A DNA stretch of 64,000 bases from Prorocentrum cordatum (lineage: Eukaryota; Sar; Dinophyceae; Prorocentrales; Prorocentraceae): positions 147,906 to 211,905 of the forward strand of contig CAUYUJ010013958.1 in the NCBI GenBank assembly GCA_963575745.1, read 5' to 3'. Made by a program: the position numbers and the translations under genes. Below are positions 24,101 through 34,575 of the stretch, in pieces (position 1 is the stretch's first letter; every line of letters begins with the position of its first letter). A model generated the notes under the pieces. The model did not search any database, was not told the origin of the DNA, and saw only the letters and a program-made list of their open reading frames with translations.

Positions 24101-24350
24101 ATGGCCCATTCGCGCACCATGAGTTTCCATGCAGGATGCGCGTGGGCCGCCGCGCGCGCGGCGGCCCTGGCCCCTCGCGCATCGTGTATTTTCGCATAAA
24201 AGGTGCGCGTGGGCCGCCGCGCGCGCGGCGGCACATGGCCCTTCGAGCGCTGCGTTTTTTTTTTTCCCCCATGCACGACGTGCGCGGGCCGCCGCCGCGC
24301 GCGCGGCAGCCCTGGGCCTTCGCGCATTCGATTTCCCAACCATCTTGTTG
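21200..24350 (+). repeat. Palindromic satellite family A, block 1
   Basis: Several dozen tandem units of roughly 65-95 bp. Each is built on a self-complementary core, GGGCCGCCGCGC followed by its own reverse complement, embedded in GATGCGCGTGGGCC ... GGCCCATGGCCCCTCGCGCG and a T-rich spacer (TGTTTTTCCATGCA). Long open frames exist in all phases because the unit lacks stop codons. The array is interrupted by the alternating tract at 22310-22730 and by an odd segment at 23690-24000. Confidence 0.9.
22310..22733. repeat. Alternating TGTGCG/GC tract (Z-DNA-prone)
   Basis: About 420 bp of nearly perfect purine-pyrimidine alternation made of TG, CG and GTGCGT steps, inserted inside satellite A. 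Such sequence is the classical substrate for left-handed DNA and replication slippage. Confidence 0.88.
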
Positions 24351-24424
24351 TGTTGGGTGCCGTTTTGAAGAGACGGCCCCCGCGCTCCGCCCCCCCCCTT
24401 CCCCCCCCCCCCCCCCCTTCCCCC

Positions 24425-25350
24425 CCCGCCCCCAACGGGAGCTCCACCGAGGGCCCCAGCGGCAGGGTTCGCGCGGCGGCCTCGGGCCATTTCGGCACAC
24501 CTCTCACGGAGATCGCGGCCCCATAGGGAGCTCCGCCGAAGGCCCGAGCGGCAGGGTTCGCACGGCGGCCTCGGGCCATTTCGGCGCGCCCCCCACGAGG
24601 ATCGCGGCTCCACCGAAGGCGCCAGCGGCAGGGGTCGCACGGCAGCCCGGGGCCGCCCCAGCACACCCCCCACGAGGATCGCGGCCCCATAGGAGCCACA
24701 CTGAAGGCGCCAGCGGTTGGTTTCGCGCGGCGTCCTCAGGCCATTTCGGCACACCCCTCACGAGGGCCCCGCCGGCAGGGTTCGCACGGCGGCCCCGGGC
24801 CTTTTCGGCGCACCCCCACCGAAGGCCGCGCGCGGCGGCCCCGCGCCAGTTCGGCACACCCCTCGCGAGGATCGCGGCCCCACAGGGAGCTCTACCGAAA
24901 GCCCCAATGGCAGGGTTCGCATGGCGGCCCCGGGCCATTTCGGCACACCCCTCACGAGGACCGTGGCCCATAGGGAGCCCCACCGAAGGCCGCGCGCGGC
25001 GGCCCCAGGTCATGTCGGCACACCCCTCGCGAGGATCGTGGCCCCAAAGGGAGCTCCGCCGAAGGCTCGCACGGGGGCCCCGGGCCATTTCGGCACGGGC
25101 TCGCGCGGCGGCCCCGGGCCATGTCGGCACACCCCTCTCGAAGATCGTGGCTCCATAGGGACCTCCACCGAAGGCGCCAGCGGCAGGGTTCGCATGGCGG
25201 CCCCGCGCCATTTCGGCACACCGCTCACGAGGATCGTGGCCCCAGGGTGCTCCACCGATGGCCCCAGTGGCAGAGGTCGCGGCGGCCCAGGGCCATTTCG
25301 GCCATTTCGGCACATGGCCCATTAGGAGCTCCTCCGAAGGCGCCAGTGCC
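24425..25350 (+). repeat. Satellite family B, block 2
   Basis: About ten tandem units of 82-90 bp carrying CCATTTCGGCACACCCCTC, ACGAGGATCGCGGCCCCA, GGGAGCTCCACCGAAGGC and GCAGGGTTCGCACGGCGG. They are related to the AT-richer block at 7310-7760. It separates the two blocks of family A. Preceded by a long C homopolymer zone (24390-24430). Confidence 0.85.
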
Positions 25351-25539
25351 CTCTCCTGCTTCTGCTCTTCGGTCAGGGGGGCGCCGCCCTTTTCGTCGTC
25401 GGCGCCCGCGAAGACGGCCGCGAACGAGCCCCTGAGCATGTCGGGCCCCGGCGGGAAGCCGTGGCCACGTCGGCAGCGCGGGCGAAGATGGCATCCACAA
25501 TTGCCGCATTCACAACTGCGCATTGTCGGGCCCCTCGCG

Positions 25540-26515
25540 AGGCTGATTTTCCATGCCAGTCGCGCGTGGGCCGCGGCGCTTGCGCGGCGGCCCATCGCCA
25601 TTCGCGCATTGTGTTATTCCATGCAAGATGCGCGTGGGCCGCAGCGCGCGCGGCAGCCTATTGGCTCCTCGCGCTTTGTTTTTCTCAGCGCAAGATGCTC
25701 GCGGGCCGCCCCGCGCGCGGCGGCCCAGGCCCCTCGCGCATTTTGCGTTTGCCATGCAAGATGCGCGTGGGCAGCCGCGCGCGTGTCGGCCTTTGCCCCT
25801 CGCGCGTTTTATGCTTCCATGCAGGATGCGCGTGGGCCGCCACACGCGCGGCGGCCCATGGCCCGTGACCCTCGCGCATTGCGCGTGCCCATTGAAGATG
25901 CGCGTGGGCCGCCGCGCGTGCGGCGGCTCTGGCGCCTCGCGCATGGTGTTGTTTTTTAAAGCAAGATGCGCGCGGGCCGCCGCGCGCGCGGCGGCCCGGG
26001 CCCCTCGCGCATAGCGCGCTTGGCGCGCGTGGGCCATCGCTCGCGCGGCGGCCCTGGCCCCTCGCGCATTGCGCGCGTGCGTGCGAGATGCGCGCGGGCC
26101 GCCGCGCGCATCGGCCCTGGGCATGCTCGCGCGTTGTATTTGTTGTGCATGCAAGGTGCGCGTGGGCCATTGCTCGCACGCAGCCCTGGCCCCTCGCGCA
26201 GTATGTTTATATGTGTATATCTACGCAGGACGCGCGTGGGCCCACTCGCGCATTGCGTTTGTCATGCAACGCTCTCGTGGGCCATCGCTCGCGCGGCGGC
26301 CCTTGGCGCCTCGCGCATTCTATTTGTTCCGTACAAGATGCGTATGGGCCGCCGCGCGCGCGGCGGCCCATGGCCCATGACCCTCGCGCATTGTGCGTGC
26401 CCATACAAGATGCGCGTGGGCCGCGGCACGCGCGGCGGCTCTGGCGCCTCGCGCACGGTGTTATCTTGTCCAACCAGATGCGCGTGGGCCGCCTCGCGCG
26501 CGGCGGCCCCCAATC
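25540..26515 (+). repeat. Palindromic satellite family A, block 2
   Basis: About a dozen further units with the same palindromic core and the GATGCGCGTGGGCC/CCTCGCGCATTG flanks, spacing about 70-90 bp. The 3' edge at 26515 abuts family D. Confidence 0.88.
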
Positions 26516-26519
26516 GAAA

Positions 26520-27445
26520 AGTCACCAGGCTGGCCTGCGAACCCAAGTGAACCCGCAGCGGCTGCGGATCGTTCCGACTTAACATGCGGTCTTCACGTTT
26601 TCGTCTATCGGCGCAGCCAACAATGTGCCGACGCGCCCGCGCGCGCGTGGCGTGAACCCGCAGCCGCTGCCGTTTGGATTCCCATTTAACATGCGGTCTT
26701 TACGTTTTGCGTTCGTCCACTGGTGCAGCCTGCAATGCGCCGACGCGCGCTTTCGCGTGGCAGTTTGCGTTTTGTCCGCAATGGGTAAGTCGCATTGCTG
26801 GCCTTGGAACTAACGTGAAACCGTGGCCCTTGCCGATGGGATTTCCAAGTTTACATGCGGTCTGTATGCCTTCATCTATTGGTGCAGCCTACAATGCGTC
26901 GGCGCGCGCGTGTGGCGGTTTCTGAATTGTCAGCAATCGGAATGTCGCCATGCTGGCTTAGGAATTGAAGTAAACCCTCAGCGCTTGCAACTTGGAGCTT
27001 CAAGCTTAACATGCGGTCTTTACGTTTCCGTACATCGGTGCGGCCTACAGTGCGCCGACGCGCGCGAGCGCGCGCGGCGGTTCCTGTGTCAATTGGAAAG
27101 TCGCAATGTTGGTCTGGGAACTAGAACCTCTAGCGGTCGCCGATGGGATTTCCCACGGGACACGCGATCTTTACGTTTTCGTCCATTGGTGCAGCCTACA
27201 ATGCGCCGACGCGCGCGTTCGCGCGGCGGTTTCTGTTTTGTCCGTGATTGGAATGTCGCCGTGCTGGCCAGCGAACTGAAGCGAACCTTCTTTCTAGCGG
27301 TTGCCGATTAGGTTTCCAAGTTGGGATGCGGTCTTTACGTTCTCGTTTGCTGGTGCAGCTTGCAATGTGCCGACGCGCGCGTGTGGCGTTTTTTTTGTGT
27401 GTTGTTCGCGATGGGGAAGTCGCCCTGCGTGGGTCGCTGCACTCT
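26520..27445 (+). repeat. Satellite family D, ~155-bp units
   Basis: Six tandem units marked by CATGCGGTCTTTACGTTTTCGTC near 26584, 26690, 26855, 27010, 27171 and 27324. Each is followed by TGGTGCAGCCTACAATGCGCCGACGCGCGCG and a T-rich end with a CAATGGGAAGTCGC-like box. Spacing is 153-165 bp, with one shorter unit of 106 bp. Confidence 0.85.
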
Positions 27446-27469
27446 GGACATCCCCCTTTGGATTCCCAA

Positions 27470-27645
27470 AGTGCATTCACCAGAGTGCATTCTGGTGAGT
27501 GCACTCTGGCGAGGCGATGGGGCTGAGAGTGCACTCGTTGTGAGTGCGCGCGCCGAGTGTCGGTGCTGAATGTCGACGCCGAGTGCGACTGCCGAGCGTC
27601 GGCGCCGAATGTCGGCGCCGAGTGTTGGCGCCGATCGTCGTTGAC
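27470..27645 (+). repeat. GTGCAC inverted motifs and GTCGGCGCCGA minisatellite
   Basis: CACCAGA-GTGCAT-TCTGGTG near 27478-27498 is a short hairpin. It is followed by 12-bp units GCCGAGTGTCGG and GTCGGCGCCGAA to about 27640. Confidence 0.6.
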
Positions 27646-28187
27646 GCGAGGGGTCTCTGAAGACCTGCCCCCCCGCGCGAACCCAACGCAGGAATTTGCC
27701 CCTGGACGCGGAGTGCCAGGGCGGTCGCGGGGACGTCCCCAGCGGTCCGGTTTGCCCCGCCTTCATTTTGTTTACATGCGCGCTACAGCGCCGCGAATAA
27801 TTATTTTGTTGTTGTCCCCCCCCCCAGATGGTTTTGTTAAAAAATGTTGTTAGACATTACTCGTTCGATATGTACACTCCCTACCTCTCCTGCCGCAATG
27901 TATGCACGTATGCATAGAAGATGCGGAGGATGAAGATCAGGATGATTTTGATGCGGGCGCGCAGGGGGCATGGGCAGGAGGCGGAGGAGGAGGCGAGGGG
28001 CAGAAGGACCAATCAAGAGGGAGGACGAGCTGGAGGATGAGGCGGAGGAGGAGGGGGGAGGAACTCGAGGTGGAGGAGGAGAGAACGTGCAGAGGCATAA
28101 AGAGGAGGACGTGCAGGATGGGGAGGGGGAGGGGCACGAGAGGGGCAGCAGGCGGAGGAGGAGCTGGTTCACCTTTGCGGCTAACCT
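27646..28187. other. Unassigned sequence, becoming GGA-rich
   Basis: No gene recognised. From 27970 the plus strand is purine-rich (GGAGGA), and just before the TPR fragment (28165-28187) lies TTTGCGGCTAACCTGCG, which resembles a branch point (CTAAC) near an acceptor. Confidence 0.35.
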
Positions 28188-28268
28188 GCGGAGGCGGAGC
28201 CTCTGTACGCCAGGGCCCTGGCGTCGTTCGAGCAGTCGCTGGGTGCTGACCACTCCGGCGCTGGGGAG
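28188..28268 (+). pseudogene. TPR (kinesin-light-chain type) exon-like fragment 4
   Basis: Twenty-seven codons read AEAEPLYARALASFEQSLGA then DHSGAGE, which is helix A of a TPR unit followed by the LGADH linker; the DTL part is replaced by SGAG. The 5' edge follows a CTAAC...CTGCG stretch that could be a splice acceptor. The 3' side passes through TAATGA and into a GGA microsatellite. It is a single unit, truncated at both ends. Confidence 0.55.
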
Positions 28269-28299
28269 ATAATGATTCGCGGGCGCCTCCCAGTAGGGG

Positions 28300-28500
28300 A
28301 GCAGGAGGAGCATGGAGAAGGATGAGGAGGAGGAGTAGGAGGAGAAGGAGGTTGAGGCGGAGCGGGGAGGAGGAGGAGGAGGAGGAGGAGGAGGAGGAGG
28401 AGGAGAAGGAGGAGGAGAAGGAGGAGGAGGTAGGAGGAGGAGGAGGAGGGAGGAGGAGGAGGCGAAAGAGGCGAACGAGGCGGAGGAGGAAGAGGAGGAT
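28300..28500. repeat. GGA/GAG microsatellite
   Basis: About 200 bp of (GGA)n and GAG with few interruptions, downstream of TPR fragment 4. Confidence 0.9.
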
Positions 28501-28864
28501 CTCGTCCAACATCTCGAATTCGAACTACGGGATCGGGCCCTCCCGGGGGAGGACGGCGACGGCCCTAGAACTTGATCCGCGCCCAGAGGCCACAGGAGTC
28601 CTCTGGAGGCTTAGCATCGGTTCCAAAAACAGACACATGACTTCACAAACGTCCAATATTTTCCTCCCTCGATGTTTCTGGAGCGAGGGCGAAACTTAGC
28701 ACCAGTGGGCCCTGGAAGAGATTCAGATTGAGAGGGCCCGAGGACACGTTCGGAGAAAAAAACACCTTGACGTCCACACATGGTGTCGATGATAAGGAGT
28801 GCTCTTACTGAAGTAGCCTTGCCTTGTTCGACTCCTGCAGAAGGTTCGTTTTCAGGAGATTTGG

Positions 28865-29038
28865 CTTGGCGTGTCGCGCCGACGGTTCTGGCCACCATGC
28901 TTCGGCGCGACTGGCCACGTCCCAGTCCCCGAGCGTCAACGGTCCGAGCCTTTCCCAGCCTCCCGCGTGGTGGAGCGACACGCCATCAGCTCCGCAGGGC
29001 ATGGCGTGTCGCCGGGGCCGCCCCCGCGACGCGCCAAG
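28865..29038. repeat. Nested inverted repeat, foldback-like element
   Basis: Outer arms CTTGGCGTGTCGCG (28865-28878) and CGCGACGCGCCAAG (29025-29038) match at 13 of 14 positions in inverted orientation. Inner arms GCGACACGCCAT (28975-28986) and ATGGCGTGTCGC (29001-29012) are perfect, with a 14-nt loop. The overall length of about 174 bp would suit a decayed MITE. No target-site duplication was identified. Confidence 0.5.
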
Positions 29039-29290
29039 CAAGAATTCTTGACCGCATGAGTGCATCTGAAACTTGGATGCACGGCACGGTCGGCCTGGGC
29101 CAGAGTTAACACACAGGAGTGGCCAGACGTTTTTCTGCAGTTCGGCTCTTACATGTGCTCCCTTCTCGCCGGGCCTCCGCATGTGTACCCAGCGCGTGGC
29201 CTCCAGGTGGTCCGCACGTGAATCCAGCCAAGTCTGTTTCCAGTCGGCGGCGCGGCGAAGGGGAAAGTGCGAGAGAGCAGGCCTACTCAG

Positions 29291-29345
29291 AAGGCGGCGG
29301 GGCTTCTCAGAAGGCGCGAGGGCTTCTGAGAAGCCCCGCCGCCTT
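29291..29345. repeat. Perfect 23-bp hairpin
   Basis: The arm at 29291-29313 (AAGGCGGCGGGG-CTTCTCAGAAG) is exactly inverted at 29323-29345 with a 9-nt loop. Weaker pairing (AGGCCT on both sides) extends the structure to about 29279-29358. It may be a small foldback element, and no transcript end is evident. Confidence 0.7.
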
Positions 29346-29358
29346 CCGATAAGGCCTG

Positions 29359-29710
29359 TCCCCTTTCACTGCCCCCCTGGGCTCGCCGCCGATCAAGCGC
29401 TCGTGCGAAGACCTCTCAGAAGTTGCCTCCTAACCTGTACGAGGTGCGCTCGCTTCGGCTGCCAACATGGCCAACTTGATGAGCGACGCGGGCCGACACG
29501 AGGATCTCGGGCAACGGCAGGGTGGGATAGGCTCAGGGGGGGCCGCATCGACCCCCGATCGCCCACGGACCGCCAATGGAGGCTCGATAGCCCACCCCGC
29601 ACAGGAATGTGCGGATTCGCCAAGGGGAGCCCATCGCCGATCTATCAGTGTCGCGTCGCAGATTCAATCCCGATGTTTCCGCCCCTGAGCCGGTCCCCCC
29701 TGAACGTTGC
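29359..29710. other. Unassigned sequence upstream of TPR fragment 5
   Basis: Ordinary-complexity sequence with short conflicting frames. The plus frame that contains TPR fragment 5 is open from about 29609 but shows no recognisable motif before 29714. Confidence 0.35.
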
Positions 29711-29713
29711 TCA

Positions 29714-29833
29714 GAGGAGGCGGCCGAGCTCCTGCGGCGCGCCCTCAGCGGCTTCGAGCGCTCGCTGGGGGCCGAACACCCGAGCGCGCTGGCGGCGGCG
29801 AGCAGCTTGGGCGTGGTCCTGGAGCTCGACGAT
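29714..29833 (+). pseudogene. TPR (kinesin-light-chain type) exon-like fragment 5
   Basis: Forty codons read EEAAELLRRALSGFERSLGA then EHPSALAAASSLGVVLELDD. This is a full helix A, the LGAEHP linker, and a helix B of the form ALAAASSLGVVLEL. It is followed immediately by a GAC microsatellite. The match to the TPR_12/kinesin-light-chain pattern is good, but the frame is lost in the repeat. Confidence 0.6.
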
Positions 29834-29846
29834 TGGCGACGACGAC

Positions 29847-29883
<37 letters not shown>

Positions 29884-29919
29884 AACGACGAGGACGACTG
29901 ACGACTGACGACTGACGAC

Positions 29920-29953
<34 letters not shown>

Positions 29954-30035
29954 AATGAGGACGGTTTGCGACATTCGACAACGACGACGGCGGCGACGAC
30001 GACAGAGGGCGCGGTGGCGGCGACGACGACGACGA
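29834..30035. repeat. GAC/GACTGAC microsatellite
   Basis: (GAC)n with ACTGACG variants, about 200 bp, between TPR fragments 5 and 6. Confidence 0.88.
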
Positions 30036-30092
30036 CCACGCGCTCGGCGCCAACGGCGACGAGCAAGCTGGGCGTGTGGCTGGAGCTCGGGG
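30036..30092 (+). pseudogene. Degenerate TPR fragment 6
   Basis: One frame reads HALGANGDEQ, resembling the LGAEHPDT linker, and an adjacent frame reads SKLGVWLELG, resembling SSLGVVLELD of fragment 5. The two frames differ by an indel, so this is a frameshifted partial duplicate of fragment 5. Confidence 0.4.
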
Positions 30093-30179
30093 GGAGAGGG
30101 CGCCCTCCTCCTTCGGCTTCTCATTTTCACCCCCTCCATTTTATTACCCTCCTCGTCATCCTCCGTCCTTTTGTCGTCG

Positions 30180-30350
30180 TCGTTGTCATCCTTGGTTGTG
30201 CTTTCTCCTCCTCCTCCTCCTCCTCCTCCTCCTCTCCATCCTCCACCTCCCTCCCCCCCTCTTCCTTCATACCCATCCTCGCTCCGCCTGCTCCTCCTCC
30301 TCCTCCTCCTCCTCCTCCTCCATCCTCCTCGACGCTGCTCCCGACGCCGC
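30180..30350. repeat. TCC microsatellite
   Basis: Two (TCC)n runs (about 30207-30245 and 30293-30330) in a CT-rich stretch that precedes LINE L-D. Confidence 0.85.
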
Positions 30351-30666
30351 GGCGGTGACTGCCGTCCGAGCCACGGCAGCGGAGGCTGACCCAGCGGCGC
30401 TGGCTGCCCATGATGTCCTCCGAGACCAAGATCCGTGGCGGCATATGCAGCGTGTCCCCCGTGGTGGTCCCGCTCCAGGAGGTTGACCAGATGGAGGTGC
30501 GCAAGCGCAACGGAGAGGCGGCGTAGTCCGAGATGCTCGCGACAATGTCCCAGTTCTGCGGCCCCCGCTATCAAGGGACTCGACAGCCACGACACGGACA
30601 TCCAGCAGCTGTGGCACGAGCAGCACAGCATGGCCCAGGAGAGCGAGCGCCTCAAGAAGAGCGTGG

Positions 30667-31320
30667 ATGAGATCAAGGCGTGACCTGGCCGTCGCCGAGC
30701 GCCAGCTCTCGGCCGCGGACTTGGAGTGCCTGCCGGAATACGACCGCGACGCCGACCCGCGCACGTCCACCGCAGGCTCGCCCCAGCTCCTGGCCATCGA
30801 CGCGGTCAGGGCGAGCCTCCGTGAGTGGATATCCGGGTCGGGCGTGGCCGCAGAGCACATCCACGTGGTGGGCCCCGCGAGCCCCGCCAGGCGTTCTACG
30901 TCCACGCCCGCGGCGGCCTTGCGGCAGACCACCCGCGCCGTCGCGCTCGCCCGAGCGCTGCGCCGGCCTGGCGGGCCAGGGCGCTCCTTCTCTGCCGCCA
31001 CGCCTTCGGGACAGCAGTGCCCGCTCTACGCTGGGGCTGACAAGGCGCCCAGGCAGGTCCGCAGGGAGATGCACGCGAAGCGGGCCCTGGCAATCCCCAC
31101 CGAGATGCACCCGCGGGCCCCCTGGTCTGCGAACCGCTCGCAGAGCCTCATCAGCCGGAACTCCGTCCCAGTGGTCGAGCTCGGGCTCAGGGGAATCGAC
31201 AAGGCGGAGGTCCAGCGCCGCCTCCAGGCTGCGCTCGCGCTCTCGGCGGTGGACGGTTGTCTTCCTAACGGACGCTGGTGCCCTTGGCTGCTGGGCGATG
31301 CGCAGTCCTCTTCTGGCGCC
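30667..31320 (+). pseudogene. L-D ORF1-like (RNA-binding/gag-like) fragment
   Basis: The plus frame reads AVERQLSAADLECLPEYDRD and later CPLYAGADKAPRQVRREMHA, followed by EVQRRLQAALALSAVDG. The LYxxADKxPxQVRxE block is shared with L-A ORF1, which supports its identity as the first ORF of the same family. Its likely role is RNA binding in the retrotransposition particle, by analogy with LINE ORF1 proteins. The frame runs on without a clean stop into the endonuclease region, whose sensible frame differs. Confidence 0.45.
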
Positions 31321-31331
31321 TTCAGGTCCGG

Positions 31332-34260
31332 ATGGCTTCCTGGAATGCCTGCGGATTCACGCGCCGCCGCACGCACCAGGGGCGTGGCAAGTGGGGCCGC
31401 CTGGAACCGTTGATTCGCCGAGGCGTGACCATCGTTGTACGAGTAGTTCACGGTCGGGAACCCGCAATCCGGGAGGTCCTCCGACAGTACCCCTACAGGT
31501 ACCGTCTCTTCTTCTCTGCTGGGGCCACTCCTGGCACCGGAGGCATCGCTCTCATGGCCCCCCAGCATTCGGAGAAGATTCTAGCCGCGACCGATCCCCT
31601 GCGTATCCCGACCTTCGAGTTCGAGGTGTTGGCGGCGGGGGGAGTCGCAACGCTGCTGATCGCCATCCCTGCCAGGAGCCAAGCTGGTGAATATCCACAC
31701 TTGTGATTTGTCCCTCGCAGAACGGCCGCGTATCCAGACGGCCTGGGGCTCTTCCGCCCGCTGGGCCCAGCAGGCGGAGCGACATCGCCTGTTCGTCGCA
31801 GTCGGCGACTTCAACATCAGCGACCAAGAACCTGCACAACACCTTCGACCCCAACCAGCCCGTGCTCGAGCGCGGAGCACACACGATCCTCCTGATCGTC
31901 CTGTTGGGGAAGCGCCTGCCGGTGCTGAAGCAGAAGCGCATTTGCGCGCAGAAGGTTCCAGAGGACGCCCGCCAGAACGCTTTGATGACAGATTCCTTCC
32001 TCGAACTTCTCATGGAGTTGGCTCGGTGTGGCACCAGGCCCAGGCAGGGCAATCCTTCTGGAGACGGCTACTCCAGGGCTCCATGATGGATGTGTGTTGC
32101 GAGCTCCCGACGCATTTCTCAAAGGCATCCCAGAGCAGGTCCTTCATTGACCGCGCTTTCGTCTCGCTGCGGTGGCCATGGGCTGTGGAGACGGACGTCA
32201 TGACGGAGATCTGGCAGGAGGCGGCCTCCTTGTCGGACTGTGGCCTCGGCGACCACGCCATTGTGCTGATGTCCCTCCGGCCGAGAGCAAAGGCGCCGCG
32301 CGACGCGCAGACAATCCCGGAGACCATCTTCAGGTGGCCCATGTTTTGCGCGGCGCGCGAGGGCTTTCCTCGACTGCCCCGACCCCGACCTGGGCGTCCC
32401 GGGCACGGTGGAGCGCCGGGCCTTGGCCAAGACCTTGCCACACCAGGCGGCCCGCTGCACCCGCAAGGAGCCCCAGCGGCTGCCGCTCGGGGACAGGCCC
32501 GAGGAAGCCTGCGATGGCAGGCATATGTCGGGGGTGGACAGACCTCCTACCCTGACACGTCGATTCAGGAATTGGCCGTTTTCGGTTCGCGAGAGGGCGT
32601 AGCGGCCGTCACTTTTGCGGGTCCAGGTCCGTCGGTTTCGGTCCCAGGCCGTTTTCACTAAGGGGAGGTTTACTAAAGGGAGGTTTGTCCACCGCCGAAT
32701 ATGGCGACAAATTGTTTCCTTGGCCCAGACCCTCACTGACACTACGGAGTTTGGGGCATCCCACCTGCTCTTTGGCGTTTTCGGCGCAGGCTTGCGCGAC
32801 TCTGAGGCATTCCTCAGCCAGTCGGTCCACCTCCGCGCCCAATGGCACGACCGCCTGCAGAGCCTTGCGGCGCAGCGCGCTGAGGACGCGTCCCGGGTCT
32901 GGCCAGGAGGCACCGACCCCTCGGCAACGCAGATGCGGAAGCTACATCGCGCTGCTTGCCAGCGGGCAGAGCTGTGGGTGCCGTTCCGCCGGCGCCCCCA
33001 CATTTCCGGCATTCGCGTAGATTGTTCTGGCCATCAGGATGAGCAGAGCGCAGTGGCGCCCCCATGCGAGCAGACCTTCGCCGCCACTGGGGCCCCGTCT
33101 TCCGCGGCAAGGTGGTCGATGAAGCTATGATCGACCAGTACTTGGCCGAGCACGTCCCCGAGCACGAGGCCCCGCAATTGCCCATCTCGTCGTTGACGGC
33201 GCCTGCTGGGGCCCTTTGTCGGGCAAAACCCTCGGCGCCAGGCCCTGACCGCCTGCCTGCTTCTGCGCGGCTGCTGGACGAGCGGCTTCTGCAGGTCCCA
33301 TACTCGGTGATGATGGGCCTCTTTACTGGGCGCGTGCCGCCGTGGGGCCTCAACTTCTCGAACTGTGCAGCCTTGCATCTGCGCCGAAGGGCGACGAGCC
33401 CGCCGACGCGGTCGACGTCGTCAGAGGGGCCGGGCAGGTGCGCCCCCCGACCACGGAGAGCACCGACGTTGAGACCATGACGACTGCCGTCAGCCACGAG
33501 CCGGCGGCGGTCATCGCCGAGAGGGCGCCCCCCGTCCAGCAAGGGTTCACGGAGGGGAGGTATGGCGTAAAGCACACCTGTGGTTCACGGTGCATATGGC
33601 AGGGCTGCGGGCCGCCATGGCGAGATGATGCTTTTGTCGTCGTCTCTGTTCACCTCAAGGCAGCGTTCCCTTCGCTGTCCCGGCAGGGTCTCCGCCGAGT
33701 GCTGCTGAAACATAGGATCCCTGAGGGCTACAGCAGTCGCGGGTGCCGTCTACGCCTCCTTTCGCGCTCACCTCGCATCTGGCTCCCTCAGTGCCCCTAA
33801 TTTCAGGATTTGCCCAGGGTGGTTCCCTCCCAGGTACGCTCTGGGCATTTGCCATGGACACATTCTTGAGGCTCCTTGAGGCGCAGACGGCCCAGATGCA
33901 GCACCTCCCAAGCGTGCCGCCGCTCAACGGCGCCTGTGCCGATGATGCGGGCTCCACTCTCCCCTCCGTTCGTGACCTCCCCCTCCTGGTTCCTTCTTTC
34001 ACCTCGGCTGAAAAGGTCGCCACTCTGGAGCTTCAGTTGGCCAAGTGTGTACTAGTTCCTCTGGGGCAGCGTTTGACGGAAGCCACTGCTCCTCATATGT
34101 GCCAGCTGCTCCAAGTTCGCGTCCTGATGTGGGGCGCCTTCAAGATTGCCGGATGCGGCCCCTACCTTGGGATTCGGGTCCGTCCCCAGGCCGGTCTGGG
34201 TGACCATAGGATTGGGGCGGTGCGAAAATTGGAAAGCAGGGCAACTTTTAATCTTCCTTG
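31332..34260 (+). pseudogene. L-D ORF2: endonuclease and reverse transcriptase, frameshifted
   Basis: The start MASWNACGFTRR (31332) matches the first endonuclease motif. The catalytic-Glu motif is degraded (VVRVVHG where QExHG is usual). VAVGDFNIS (about 31798) and GDHAIVLMSL (about 32249) match the later endonuclease motifs. Reverse transcriptase motif A is VSVHLKAAFPSL (about 33640-33675), motif B is GFAQGGSLPGTLWAF (about 33805-33850) and motif C is CADD with GCC-GAT-GAT at 33938-33946. YLGIRVRPQAGL near 34160 is the block that follows RT in L-A. At least five frame changes make it non-functional. Confidence 0.7.
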
Positions 34261-34435
34261 ACGAGGCCCCCCGCGGCTGAGGCTGAGCATCACGTCCTCC
34301 ACCGCCTCCTGCGTCTCCCTCCCAACTCGTTCGCTTGAGCTGAAGTGTTGAGCATCGGAACCCGGCCTCCCTCTACCACCCCGACCCCGTTCCGCACGAC
34401 CGCTGCCGCAGAGGCATGGCCAAGGGCGCCCTCGA

Positions 34436-34575
34436 GGGCGCGAAGTTATTCGCGCTTCGCGCTTCGCGCTTCGGCTCCGATTCCTCCTCATCCTCCTCTT
34501 CTCCCTTGGGAGGCGGCGCGAGAGCGCGAAGTTATTCGCACTTCGCGCTTCGCGCAGCGCGAAGCGCGAAGTTGG
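34436..34575. repeat. CGAAGTTATTCGC foldback repeat, two copies
   Basis: GCGCGAAGTTATTCGC-CTTCGCGCTTCGCG occurs near 34438 and 34525. The second copy ends in a perfect inverted repeat: 16-bp arms at 34540-34555 and 34557-34572 around a single base. It lies inside the part of L-D that does not align to L-A. Confidence 0.65.

Noticed and set aside
21206-25158. Open frames of 375 to 587 codons on both strands
   Set aside because: The palindromic satellite lacks stop codons in most phases. The translations are periodic Arg/Ala/Gly/Pro repeats with no domain.
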